64,000 bases of DNA from Hygrophila difformis (taxonomy: Eukaryota > Streptophyta > Magnoliopsida > Lamiales > Acanthaceae), in contig JAOANR010000003.1 of assembly GCA_030278955.1 (NCBI GenBank), positions 23,087,050 through 23,151,049 of the forward strand, written 5' to 3'. The notes under the pieces were generated by a model. It saw only the letters and a list, made by a program, of their open reading frames with translations. It was not told where the DNA came from and did not search any database. The position numbers and the translations under genes were made by a program. Of the stretch, positions 10,600 to 21,428 are shown piece by piece; positions within the stretch are counted from its first letter, which is position 1, and each line of letters begins with the position of its first letter.

Positions 10600-11800
10600 C
10601 CGTCGACAGCGGCCTTGGAGGCCGAGTAGTCGGTGACTGAGGATGGCGCCTGGCTGAGTATGGCGGCCTGACTGAGGATGTCACCCTGGCTGATACTCGA
10701 ATAGCGGCCCGGAGTGGAGCAGCGGCGGCTGACAACCCTAGAGCGGCGGCGGAGCCAGCCCCGAGGCACGGCGGAGCCCCGAGGCACGGTCGATGAGCTC
10801 CGAGGCACGGCGGATGAGCTCCTAGGCACGGCGGAGCCCCGAGGCACCAGATGAGCTCCGAAGCGCGGCGGAACCCCGTGACACGGCGGCCTGGGAGGCG
10901 AGGCGGCCCCCGAGGCTTGCGGATGGCGGCCCTCGGATGGTAACGGCGGCCCTCGGGAGGATGGAGGCTGGCACCAAGCATCCGGATGGCGTCTCGCGAA
11001 GTAGGGATGGCGGCGGCTTGATGGCGACCCAGCTCCGGAATGAACGCGGCGGCGCTCCTCAACGCGGATGGCGGCCCTCTCAAGGAATGATGGCGGCGGC
11101 CTCCGGAAGCGATGAGGCTGGCGGCTGGGGCCCTGATGGCGGCTCCCCGGGTGATGATGGCGGACGGAGAGGATCTTGATGGCGGCCCAAACCCTCCTTG
11201 GCGATGGCGGCTCTAGCGGATGGCAGCGGCCCTCGGGTGGCGGCCGGGAATTGGCTGGCGGCCCTAGGCAGGGCAAGTGGCGGCTTGGAGCAGAGGGATT
11301 GCGGCCTGCCAAGTGGATGGCGGCAATGCTCGGATGGCGGCCTACCCCGGGTGGCGGCCGTGCACTGGTGATGGCGGCCTCCGAGAAAAGTCTGGATGGC
11401 GGCTCCCCCGGCTATGGATGGCGGCGCTCGAGGTGTCCGAGGCAAGGAGGGTGGCGGCCCAAGAATCCGGGTGGCGGCTCGTGCAAGGAGATGGCGGCTC
11501 TCTTGAGAACGGTTGGCGGCCCTAGGAGAGATCCGGATGGCGGCGATGGTGAACTCGGAGACGGCGGCTGGCTGCGCTCACCAACTCCCGGAAGGGTCTT
11601 GATGGCGGCTCAGGAATAGAGACGCGATGACGGCGGCGGCCTGTGCCGGATATGCGATGACGGCGGCCTGACTTCTGAGGGAAGGTGGCGGCAGGGAGCT
11701 GACTCGTTGATGAAGGCGATGGAGTAGACACGGATAGGCTCGTGGATGGCGGCACTGTGTGGAGCACCCTGAGCAAGTGGCGGCACACCTGAGACCGAGT
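10600..11800 (+). repeat. TGGCGGC-rich noncoding tract of copy 2
   Basis: Denser than in copy 1: several dozen GGCGGC words, mostly ATGGCGGC or GTGGCGGC, spaced about 12-35 bp, ending near 11783. The intervening sequence is not alignable by eye with copy 1, so the motif and spacing, not the sequence, are what the two copies share. A short subrepeat of GAGCTCCGAGGCACGGCGGA type lies at about 10760-10870. Confidence 0.75.
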
Positions 11801-11982
11801 GGGGAGGCCGGAGAAGGAAAAAGAGAAGAGAAGATTTGGAAAGTGAGTCAAAATTTTGGAAAATTGCCAAAATTTGGGGGAAGTGGCTTTTATAGGGCTA
11901 GGCTTAATGGGCCAAAACTCAAACCCTAAGTTTAAAGCGCACAAATTTGTCTTAAATCAGACAAAATGCGCGAGGGGGCATC

Positions 11983-12475
11983 TGTTAACCCAATAAAATA
12001 AATGTTGAGGCCCATCAATATCTGGCTCAAATTGCTAAATTGCTCGACCCAGTCCATAAAGATATATCCGGTAGAAGAGGCTGAAGAAGGATACAATCTA
12101 GAGAGGATCACGAAGTCAACAAGATGAGGCGCCATGGAAGGAAAGAAAATCGCGATGGAGTGCCACCCAAGGAAAGAGAATCACGAAGAAGCTTGGGGGA
12201 AGATGACATGGGCCTTGAGGAAACCCTAGGTTCTCCACTCCTATATAAGCTGAATGTGGCACCAAGGCAAAGCATCTCCAACACTCTTCAAAGAACCGCA
12301 TTTACTTATTTTACTTTCTTTACAACTTTCTGCAATTTTACTACTTTCTGTTTTCAATTCCCTTTCTGCTTTCTTTCAAGTCCTGTATTTTTCTTTCTGC
12401 AATTTTGTAATTCCTTCAACATTCATCAATCAAAGAGAGGTTCTATTCTATTCCTCCAATATTTCACTGTTAACA
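11983..12475 (+). repeat. 3' LTR of copy 2
   Basis: 493 bp with a TATATAAG-type promoter box near 12241-12248. It carries a 5-bp duplication (CTATT) near the end that is absent from the 5' LTR. The purine tract GCGAGGGGGCATC (about 11970-11982) precedes it. Confidence 0.92.
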
Positions 12476-12514
12476 ATATCAAAAGAAATGAAAGAGAATT
12501 TTTAAAAAGCCATA

Positions 12515-12690
12515 AAATGCTGGCCACCTTGGCCGAAGCATGGGGAGTATTTCTAAGTCTTCAACTTGCATGAGTTAGCGGTTTTCGTAAGGTAGCAGTC
12601 GAAGTGGATAACAGAGAGGAGGTAGTAGTGGATATCATTATCATTAACGGTGACCTCTATCGGATGGGAATGCTGACGAGATGATTAGGA
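12515..12690 (+). pseudogene. Fragment of a plant RNase H-like (LINE type) domain
   Basis: The translation reads LAEAWGVFLSLQLA, then after a stop GFRKVAVEVDNRE and VVDIIIINGDLYRMG. This resembles the AEL.G...GL.LA...G.....VE.DS......I core of the RNase H domain at the C-terminus of plant LINEs. It is short and broken, with no other LINE sequence adjoining. Confidence 0.45.
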
Positions 12691-13375
12691 ATGGAGTGTA
12701 CGACTCATAATATTTTGTGCATACTCGATCGACTTATATCTCTATATAGTTGAGCTTTGGAGAGAGAAAATTTAGTATCAACTTTCGAATGCTATTTGGA
12801 TAACTTAGATGTCTGCATAATAAGGTTTATCTAGAATTGTAATTAAATGGGTTTTAGTTTCTTACTAGTACAATTTATCATGTACTCTCAATATAGTTGG
12901 ATAATTGTTTAGTCTTGTCCTTGAGCACTTAACTTTTTTGGCTGTGAGTAAGAAAAGATGAATCTTTTGTCTGGTAACATTTTCAATCGGGGACCGTCCA
13001 GAAATCACACCAGTCCAAATAAAATGAATGTGATGTTCTTTTCCACCATAGATTTTCAGAACAAAATAAAATTTATTCCACTCCACAAATTACAGGTGCC
13101 ATGGATGAAATTAACATTGGTAAAATTTCATTACCATTTGTACTCTACCAACAGGCAGACGATACAGAAAACGTCCATAAAGAAGACACTTCATAACATC
13201 TGCTGCACTGCACATCCTCTATCAACAATTTTCAGACAATGCATGATTTTGCATCAATTACATACTGTAATAATGTACATACTACATAGTACTAGTATTA
13301 TATATACATATAAGGGATATCAACCAACACATGTTGAAGAATTGATATCATCAGCATTGATTGATGGCCAGTTAG

Positions 13376-14435
13376 TTAGATGTAAGGATTGATATGAGAT
13401 GAGTAGTCGCGAATACCGGCTCCTTCCCACCCCATCCACTCCTCCCACATGTCCCAATCCTCATCACACATTCCCCTCATCGTGTCGTCCGCCGCCCCCA
13501 CATTGTAATTGTAATCCTCATACATAGGAGGAGTATCTATTTGCTGCGTCTCGCCTCTCAAATTGCTCATCACCGCCTGCATTGTTCCATTTTTGTTTGT
13601 TTTGAGTTAAAACTCCAAGCAACATGAACAAGTTTGATGATTCATTAGATATGACTAGTCTTTGACGCCTAAGCGATGAATCTACGTCTTTTTCTTACAC
13701 ATTTTGTTCTTAAATCCTAAAATATATGCTATCAAGAGACAAGACTCTCATTTCTCTCCTATTTTCTGAGACCATCATCATCTACATTGTGTTTCTCCGA
13801 CAAATTAAAAAAGACTCAACATTTGGTTCAAACTTCTACCAGATAGGATGATTCCACACAGCAATTCTATTTGAATCATATATAATAACAAACTCTTGAT
13901 GCTTAAAATTAAAATCAACAAATTAAAAAAAAAATAAATAAAAGCACTTTCATAGCCCTTATTGCACAATGCAAACAAATGATGAAATGAAGATATTTAG
14001 CATTTGAAGCAACATAATACTTACATCATATGCTTCATTGATTTGGTGAAATTGGACAACACAATTGCTCCCTCTGCACACATCTGGATGATACTGCAGT
14101 CAAGAAATCCAAAACGTAGTGAATAAAAAGGGCATCAACAACCAGAACAGAGACTCTATGAAACAAATTACAGAGAAATGTCTTCAAAATGTAGCAAAAA
14201 GGATTATTACCTTGAGAGCAAGTTGTCTAAACGCCTTCTTAACCTCGGATTCAGATGCACCAGGAGCGATCCTCAAAGTTCTGTAAGAATCATCAACAGC
14301 AGTCGAAATACAAGAAACCCTAAATCCATCTTTCTTGTTCTTATTGTTCCTCACATTTCTCATTGAGGAGGAAGAATCCTTAAATTGTATCCAAGAGCCG
14401 GACGCAGACCCACAACCCACGACAGCAGCTGCCAT
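13376..14435 (-). CDS. Chloroplast J-protein, DnaJ8 (J8) type, three exons
   Basis: Small plastid-targeted DnaJ-domain co-chaperone, expected to stimulate stromal Hsp70. Exons: 14211-14435, 14025-14093 and 13376-13576; introns of 117 and 448 bp, both phase 0, with GTAATA/CTGCAG and GTAAGT/ATGCAG borders. The 164-aa product compares with about 163 aa for Arabidopsis J8. Residues 1-47 form a Ser/Asn/Lys-rich transit peptide ([15 protein letters not shown]...). The J domain starts [20 protein letters not shown] and carries YHPD (the HPD catalytic motif) at the start of exon 2, then CRGSNC and QINEAYD. The conserved tail [20 protein letters not shown] ends the protein. I chose the ATG at 14435 over an in-frame upstream start because it gives a normal transit peptide. 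A TATA-like TATTTAAGG lies about 260 bp upstream (14695-14703). No lesions are seen. Confidence 0.93.
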
Positions 14436-14603
14436 TTTTCTCTTCTTTCCCTTAAAACAAGAAGGCCCAAATCTGTAAAAATCCCCAAATTGAATCGTAG
14501 AGGCAAGAAAGTCTAGATCTTTATGAAATCCCACAAACAATTGAGCAAAGTCAGGACCCAAATTCCAACGATTATGTGAGGACAGTAGGTTGAAAATTTT
14601 CAC

Positions 14604-15124
14604 GATTCAAAGAGATGGGAGACTAGGTGAAATCAGAAGCGCAGAAATGATTCGGTAAGGCAATGATGATATGGAAAAGGGCAGACAAGGAACCCCTTAA
14701 ATAACTAAATTAAAACAGATAATTCAAAGATCGATGTGGCGTCGCGAAATGTAAGACGTGTGGCGTTTTTTGAATTGTAAAGGTGACACCTTTTGAAGCA
14801 TTCTTGGAAAGTGATGAAATAGAAAACGGGGAAATTGGACGCTTATGGAGGGAATTCGAACACGTGTATTTGGTGGCGTCAAGCTGATGCGGACATGGGG
14901 GAGCTTATGCTTATCCGAAGGAGGAGGTGGGTGTCGACCCGTCGAGCTTATCCGTCCGAGTCAGCCACTGTACTACTTGGGGATACCTTATAGGGACCTT
15001 AGGAACAATTATATTTAAGCATAATTAGATTCTTCCGGTAACTTTTGTCTGTGACTGGATCTATGCATGTCTCTTTCCTTTTTCATTGGTAATAGACTAA
15101 TAGTATACGTATTGTTATATAATA
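14604..15124. other. Intergenic, probable promoter side of the DnaJ8 gene
   Basis: No gene is visible. On the minus strand it holds the presumed leader and TATTTAAGG box of the DnaJ8 gene; beyond that only unremarkable AT-rich sequence precedes the Stowaway MITE at 15125. Confidence 0.4.
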
Positions 15125-15606
15125 CTCCCTCCGTCCTGCGAAAGTTGACGCGTTTCTTTTGGGCACGGTAATTTATGTAGTGGGGTTTAATGGTTAAAGT
15201 GTTGTGGGTATTTGTGTTTAAAATTTTAATGAATTTTCACTTTACTTATTGTTTAACTTTGACTTAATATTATGGTAATGATTTAATTAGAAAAAATTAT
15301 TCAAGTTTGGTCTTGTTAGAATCGTCTAGGTGTCTAGTTTTAGAATATATATTTTATATAATTTTTATTTGTACCTATTTTGAGATATGAAGAATTAAAG
15401 AAATGTAAGGGATTTGTATAGAAAAATAAAAGTGTATTAGGAGTTGTGCAGAATAGTTAAAGTAATTACTTTTAATGGGTTTTTAGAAACCATTAAGATT
15501 CTAATTATATTTATATTAATTTAATTTATCTAAAAAAGGAAACGTGTCAAATTTCGTGGGACAGCTCAAAAAGGAATACGCGTCAACTTTCGTGGGACGG
15601 AGGGAG
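15125..15606. mobile_element. Stowaway MITE with long inverted ends
   Basis: TA on both sides (15123-15124 and 15607-15608). About 29-bp terminal inverted repeats start CTCCCTCCGTCCTGCGAAAG and, inverted, CTCCCTCCGTCCCACGAAAG. At 482 bp it is long for Stowaway but has no transposase ORF. Confidence 0.88.
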
Positions 15607-15734
15607 TAGTATTAGTATTACCCCAAATGAGCGAAAATGGTATATGATAGCCATATTTGACGAATAAGAAATACTACACATTCAAAGTTACTTGAATTTT
15701 ATATGAAATAATTATTATTCGCCAAATATTTGTA

Positions 15735-15994
15735 CTACCTCCGTCTCAGTATATTTGTTACGAATGGTTTTTTGACACTATTCACTGTTTAACTTTTATT
15801 TGAATTTTTATCATAGCTATGTAATAAAAAACATAGTCAAGTGAGATCTTGTTAGATTCGTCTAATCTTGTAGTTTTAGACAATTAAATTTTTATAACTT
15901 TTCGTTGTACACAATTTAAGTTATTAACCGTTAAAAATGTGTATCGGCATACGTGCTGGGTGGGTCCGTAACAAAAATAGTGAGACGGAGGAAG
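15735..15994. mobile_element. Stowaway MITE, 260-bp family, copy A
   Basis: TA-flanked. Ends CTACCTCCGTCTCAGTATAT and, inverted, CTTCCTCCGTCTCACTATTT. A same-length copy in opposite orientation lies at 42376-42635. Confidence 0.88.
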
Positions 15995-16653
15995 TATATA
16001 ATTAATTCACCAATAATATAACATAAAATATTAATTGTTCAAATTTTGGTTATTAACACCAATAGTTTAATGTTTAACCAGTAGTGTATTATTTAAATAT
16101 ATACTCTAATATTTATCCAATATGTTGACCAAATAATGTATTTAAATTACTAAAAATTACGACATTACGTAAATTAATTATCACACATATTTTTGGATAA
16201 TATCTTTTCATTAGATGTAGATAATTGTATTAAATAGATATACTATTTACATCTATAAAATTATGTAAATAATTCTTTTAAGTATACAATATTTAGTAAT
16301 CTACAGTTTAACCCAAAATTTAAGTAAAAAGTAATACCCGGTATACGTCCAAAAATTTTAAGTAAAAAGTGTCTTTAGACCGAAAAAATAATAATCAAAT
16401 AAAAAAATAGTAGTATATAAAACTTCTAATTCAAAAATATCATAAATAAATAAATTAATTATATTACATAATTAATGGACATATAAGATTAATTCAACAA
16501 ATTAATGTTAAGCCCAAGTCTGCCCATTATTAACTAAAAAAAGATCTTCAAAAAAACTCAAAAAATTAAATGTCAAGCCCATTATTAGCCCATCACTATT
16601 CATAGCATCAGGAGGCTTTATATAGTATAGATAACCTATTAGCTATGGATATA

Positions 16654-16909
16654 CTCCCTCCGTATCAAAATATTTTTGACATTGGAATAGTTGATACTAT
16701 TCACATACAAACTTCACTTAACGTTTTATCATAGTCATATAAGTTAAAATATAGCCAAGCGAGATCTTGTTAGATTCGCCTCGTCGTGTAGTTTTTAAAT
16801 ATTAAACTTTTCGAATTTTTACTTGTACTAAATTTGAGTTATTAGTGGTTAAAAATATGCATTGATTTGAGTGAAAGTAGGAATGTCAAAAATATTTTTA
16901 CTGAGGGAG
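16654..16909. mobile_element. Stowaway MITE
   Basis: TA-flanked (16652-16653 and 16910-16911). Ends CTCCCTCCGTATCAAAATAT and, inverted, CTCCCTCAGTAAAAATATTT. It shares the interior GCGAGATCTTGTTAGATTCG with neighbouring Stowaway copies. Confidence 0.85.
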
Positions 16910-16911
16910 TA

Positions 16912-17423
16912 ATATATTATGTTAAAATTGCAATGAACTTTAAACAGCTCTAACTTCAAAACATCGCTGAGATGACAAAATAATGTCGCTGAATTGCATT
17001 GGCTCCGTCGCTGAATTATGTATGTCATGTCGCTGAATTGTATAACATAGGTAAAATTACGAAACTAACCCTACAAATGATATCAACCGTTGGATGATGA
17101 AAATGATCAACAGCTGCGGACGGAGTCCGCACATCCGTACCTCCATTTATCCGCATCATAAACTTACCCTTTATGTGATTATATATAATAAGCTATGTAT
17201 AGGGCAAGTATATCTAGATTTATAGTATAATTTAGTAATAGCAAATAGAATAACAAAGAGCAAATGTATAAAAGGGAAGAAAAGCTAGCACAATAGTAGT
17301 AACTTGATTCTTTTATTTCTACTCCAGAATGCATACAATGAAGTTAAATATATAGCCATTTAAACCGCCTTACTGAAGGACAATTTTACTAATTAAAACA
17401 ATTACTTAACATCCTACTAACAG
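16912..17423. other. Gene-free stretch with a short GTCGCTGAATT repeat
   Basis: No ORF or RNA gene is supported. Between about 16960 and 17045 the word GTCGCTGAATT occurs three times with a fourth, diverged copy. The inverted word TTTCAGCGA recurs at 17534 and 21436, so a small dispersed repeat may be present here, of unknown class. Confidence 0.3.
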
Positions 17424-17497
17424 AAGTTGGCTTGAGTGGATGGGGCTCTAGTCGCTTAAGCATGGTCTCGGGTTCGAGTCTGATATTCACCTAAAAA
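17424..17497 (+). mobile_element. SINE head fragment
   Basis: Box A-like TTGGCTTGAGTGG at 17427-17439 and box B GGTTCGAGTC at 17471-17480 have tRNA-like spacing. It ends GATATTCACCTAAAAAAGG, an ending shared with the remnant at 2100-2240. No tRNA cloverleaf can be closed, so it is not a tRNA gene. Confidence 0.5.
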
Positions 17498-17572
17498 AGG
17501 AGTTGTGTGTATTTCAACGATGAGTTGTGTGTATTTCAGCGATATACCATTTACAACCTTTTTTTTTTTTTT

Positions 17573-17892
17573 AGAGAGAAACAACAATATGAATTCAACT
17601 AACTATACCGAAGTTCCATATCAAGGGTTTCCTTTTATCAGTCCACCATGACAGGCAACCCCGAAAACCACTTGTGGATAGAGCCTTCTTCAACGACATT
17701 ACAATCCCTCAAATTAACATCATGCTGAGGCAACAAATTCAACTCTGTAAGCGAGTATTCATTTCTAGTCCAGTTTGTATACCAAAAGGATGAAAATCCA
17801 TCACCAACTTGGAAATGGATTCTGTCCTATATATAATAACTTCCCAGCTTTAATAATAGACCTCCAAATGATTGAACTTGTCAATTTCTGAG
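17573..17892 (-). pseudogene. LINE ORF2 internal fragment
   Basis: Minus-strand translation gives SSIIWRSIIKA, then after a frameshift VGDGFSSFWYTNW and KWFSGLPVMVD, which is the region before the RT zinc-binding domain of plant LINEs. It stops and is followed by an A tail, so it is either a prematurely polyadenylated LINE RNA or a piece joined by template switching. Confidence 0.5.
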
Positions 17893-17912
17893 GATTTTTT
17901 TTTTTTTTTTGG

Positions 17913-20857
17913 TTAAAGCCGAAGCCAGTAAAATAGAAGAGGAAAATTGAAAGGGAAAAAATACAAGGAAAGGAAAAAGCAAAGAGACCAACACTAGACC
18001 CTCGGGAACCAAGTTCCCGCTGCGTCGGCACCTAAAGCACTACGAACAAAATCCGGGGATGCGCCCAGGTGGTAAAAAAACTTCTCACCCGAGGCTCCAC
18101 GATTAGCTAAGCAATCCGCAACTGAATTTCCTTCCCTGAGGACATGAACAATGGTGCAGGAGTCGAATGATTCCCAAATGGATTTCACATGCAGCAGCAG
18201 AGGAGCTAGGGGATGAAGGGAGTCCCATCTATCCAGTGTATCAATAATAGCCAAAGAGTCTGAGTAGTAGGTTATCTCCTTGAGTCCCATCTTCTGAGCA
18301 TATTCCAAGCCATAAACCATACCTGCTAGTTCAGCAAAAACATTGGTAGCAAGTCTGAGGTAGCCACAACCACCAATGCCCCTTACTGTTACGAATAACG
18401 AAGCCGTAGGTCCCCAATGAGCTACCATTCACATTGAGAATATGGCCCTGACAGTTCCTCATATTCCATTTGACAAAGCGGGTCTCCTTCTGGGGTGTGA
18501 TCTGCCTGGAAGCGGTTCTCTTCATTTCATTAGCAAAGAGGTGGATATCCCTCTTAATTCTCCAGGGAGGTTTGATTTTTCCATTGAAGATCCTGGAGTT
18601 ACGTTCGATCCATATACTCCAAATTGCACTATGAAAGTAATATCATACCTGGACACCATTGTCTGTAGAAACTTCCTCAATTTCTTCTTTGGAATTTGAT
18701 CACAATCATTAGGTATTTAATGTTCACCAATCGCCAGACCTGGGCAGTCCAGACACAGGAGAAAAGACTGTGGCTCCATACATCAATATCATTACCACAT
18801 AGTGAACACGGGGGGAGGATGCAAGGTTTCTTTGAAATCGGATGTCATTGACCGGCAAAGAGTTATGGCAAATAAGCCATAAAAGCAGGCAGATCTTTTC
18901 TGGGAATCCAATGTGCCAAATCCACTTCCATCCTCCCCGGACTCACTTCTGGAATTGAGAAATTTATATGCTGATTTAACAGAGTAATGGCCCTGGCGCT
19001 GTCTGCCAAAATCCAGAGATCAGGCATGCCATCCTACAGCACGGGGGGAGGTTCGGATGTAATCTGTTCCAGGAGTGCTGTTGGAGGGTTAGAGTATATC
19101 CCATGCCTTTTCCAGCCGTCCCCCTCAACAACATCTTTTACTCTCAATTCACTATCATGTATATCAATGAATGGTAGCAAGGGACCAATCCGTATACCTT
19201 TCCATCAAGGTGAGAACCAAAGTGAAGAGTTCCCATTACCAAGTCTAAAAGAGAAGCCTTCCCTAATGTGAGGGAGGACTTTATTTACTACCTTAAGCAC
19301 ATTGGACCGATTATAATGGCAGGAAGTGAACTGAAGAGATTGAGAACTATAGGTACCCTCTAGGAGTTTAACTGAAGGCTTGGTGGGGGTGTGAAGTAGT
19401 CCCCAAATGAGTTTGCCTAGCATAGCAATGATCATAGTACGGGCCCGACGCAGCCCCAGACCTCCCATCATTCGCGGCATTGTCACAGCTTCCCAATTGA
19501 CTAGAAATAGGCCTTTGTAGTGCATGTCTTTCCATAGGAATCGTCTTACCCTTTAATCAATGGCTTGGCATATGGTTTCCGGGACCCAATGAAGTTGCAT
19601 ATAAGATGCTGGGATGGCCGAAAGAACCGAACGACAAAGGGTGAGCCTCCCGGCCTTGTTAAGGAGCTTGTAAGCCCATCCTTCCATTTAGGAATCCAAC
19701 TTATCCAGGATAAATGAAAAATTAGAGTATTTTTATCTTCCTGATAGCATAGGAAATTCAAGGTAGTTCCCCAATTGATTGACAGCAGGAATACCAAGTG
19801 TGGAGGAGATCCACTGCTTGTCCATCTCAGATGTGTGGTGAGAAACAAACAGTGAGGATTTGTGCGGGTTTAGGTTGAGCCCAGACATTCTCTCAAACTC
19901 TTTCAGAATATTAGTGATACAATTGATACAAGATTTATCAGTAAATGAGCATATGATCAAATCATCAGCAAATAGGAGGTCTGAAATCCCCTCACCTCCA
20001 CTGTGTAGCCGAATGGGCCTCCAAAGAGCAGTGTTGACAGCATGAAGAATCATAATAGATAACTTTTCCATGACTATTAGAAATAAGTAAGGTGAGAGAG
20101 CTTGCCCGGGGCAAAGTTTTCTGAGGGCTGGTCGTTCCATAATACCGAATAGACAGGGGGAGGTCATGCATGATATAATGAGCTTTATAGCCATCTCAGG
20201 GAAGTCCATTTCACACAAGCATGATTTGAGAAATTCCCAATTGACGTTGTCGTACGCCTTCTCAATATCAATCTTTAGAATAATGCCATATATTTCGATT
20301 TTTAATTTTGACATGTGCCCCAAAAGCTCTTGAAGAGTTACGGAATTATCTATGGTTCCACGCCCCAGGAGGACGGCCTAAAATGTTTGAAGGAATGGGG
20401 AGGCGTGACTTTGGGGATGAGGCAGATCTGGGCCTTAACAATAGATTTCTGAAATTCCAGCCGAGAAAAAGCATTGCGAACAAGATCAACTACATCATTT
20501 CCAATGATGTCCCAATACAACTTGTAGAAAAGTCCCGGGAATCCGTCCGGCCCCGGAGCGGAGAATGCATTAATGTCATTGACCACAGTAGCAACTTCTT
20601 CTGCAGTCACTTCTCTGCATAAACTCGCAGACTCTACCACTGTCATGGATGGAAGAATAGGAGGCTGTATGTTATTGTCCGAGCCAACATTGGAGTCAGG
20701 CTGAACAGGCTGAAGCTCAGATGACTTAAACAGGTCCATAAAGAATGTCCGGGCATGTCCCTTAAGTGAATTTTCATCCTCACACCACGTCCCATCCGCA
20801 AGGAAAAGACCATGAATTCTTTCCCTGTGTTTCCTATTTTTTGCTTTAGCATGGAAG
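17913..20857 (-). pseudogene. LINE ORF2 pseudogene: RT and RNase H
   Basis: Order on the minus strand: FHAKAKNRKHRE at the 5' break, the RT N-terminus with SAPGPDGFPGLFYK (20350-20739), and RT palm with LKIDIEKAYDNVNWEFL, GQALSPYLFLIVMEKL and the catalytic LFADDLII (19733-20323). Then come GGLGLRRARTMIIAMLGKLIWG and FRLGNGNSSLWFSPW (19205-19525), and RNase H with FAELAGMVYGLEYAQKMGL, YYSDSLAIIDTL and VLREGNSVADCLANRGA (17994-18428). The product ends GTWFPRV at 17994, followed by a pyrimidine-rich 3' UTR and A tail. Frameshifts and stops separate the segments. Translation across the hAT insertion target restores ...KYFHAKAKNR, confirming LINE sequence on both sides. Confidence 0.88.
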
Positions 20858-21406
20858 CAAGGTTTTAAATATTGGTATCGCTGTCGATTTTGGACATATA
20901 AATTTATGGAAATTTCAAAAATATTTAAAATTTCGGGAGAAATTTTGGAGATATTTGCAATTTTTTAGAAAACCACATCGAGTTCCCGAGAGGATGAAAA
21001 TGAAGATATTCCAAAATAACTCATCTCTGTTGCTATATAAACTAGCGATATGCTGAAAATACTCATTTCATGATATACTATATTCATAATATTGTTGATA
21101 TCATGAAACATATTGATTGACTTAAAATCGATGACATAATCAACATGTGTAGAAGAATAAGTTTTATTTTTTTAAATTTTTTTAAAAAAAGATATTTTTA
21201 AAATTTAGAAAAAAAATATTTTTTTTTTAAAAAAAAAGTAAAAATTTCGGGAAATATCGGTTAAATTTCGGGTTTCGGGAAAAATTTCCGGAATTTCCTC
21301 CGGAAATTTTGCAAAAAATATTGTAGGCAAAATTTCGCTTTGAGGTGTCCCGAAACCCGAAATTTCGACCGAAATTTCGGGATTTCGGTTGAAATTTAAA
21401 ACACTG
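20858..21406. mobile_element. hAT-like MITE inserted in the LINE
   Basis: The ends CAAGGTTTTAAAT and, inverted, CAGTGTTTTAAAT are hAT-type. The flanks CATGGAAG (20850-20857) and CAAGGAAG (21407-21414) form an 8-bp target duplication with one mismatch. The interior is a set of short AAATTTCGGG/CCCGAAATTT words in both orientations, able to fold back. No transposase. Confidence 0.72.
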
Positions 21407-21428
21407 CAAGGAAGTATTTTACAACCTT

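Larger units (their letters stand above)
8471..12475 (+). mobile_element. Non-autonomous gag-only LTR retrotransposon, copy 2
   Basis: Second member of the family at 2308-6571. LTRs at 8471-8958 and 11983-12475 start TGTTAAC and end TTAACA; the target duplication ATATC is perfect (8466-8470 and 12476-12480). A primer-binding-like GTGGCAGGCCCAGTGGGA follows the 5' LTR. The interior again has only gag and a TGGCGGC tract. LTR sequences diverge strongly from copy 1 but share the 3' part (CATTCATCAATCA...). The LTR pair differs at about 22 of 488 positions by eye plus a 5-bp indel, so this insertion is older than copy 1. Confidence 0.93.
17561..21417 (-). mobile_element. Composite LINE insertion with 11-bp target duplication
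   Basis: TTTACAACCTT occurs at 17550-17560 and again at 21418-21428, flanking a minus-strand LINE block whose A tail appears as T runs on the plus strand. Two LINE pieces lie inside: a short fragment with its own T run (17561-17572) up to about 17892, and a longer 5'-truncated LINE with its own T run (about 17896-17912). A hAT-like MITE (20858-21406) interrupts the second piece. The endonuclease domain is missing, as in typical 5' truncation. Confidence 0.75.

Noticed and set aside
10205..11445. Long minus-strand ORFs opposite gag and the GGCGGC tract
   Set aside because: Low-complexity Pro/Arg/His-rich translations antisense to gag; no conserved domain.
13376..13582. Single-exon small acidic protein
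   Set aside because: It is the last exon of the DnaJ8 gene, joined through a consensus acceptor at 13577-13578.
14436..14603. Upstream in-frame ATG extending the DnaJ8 protein by 56 residues
   Set aside because: The extension lacks family similarity, whereas the start at 14435 gives a normal-length protein with a typical transit peptide; the upstream part is probably 5' UTR.
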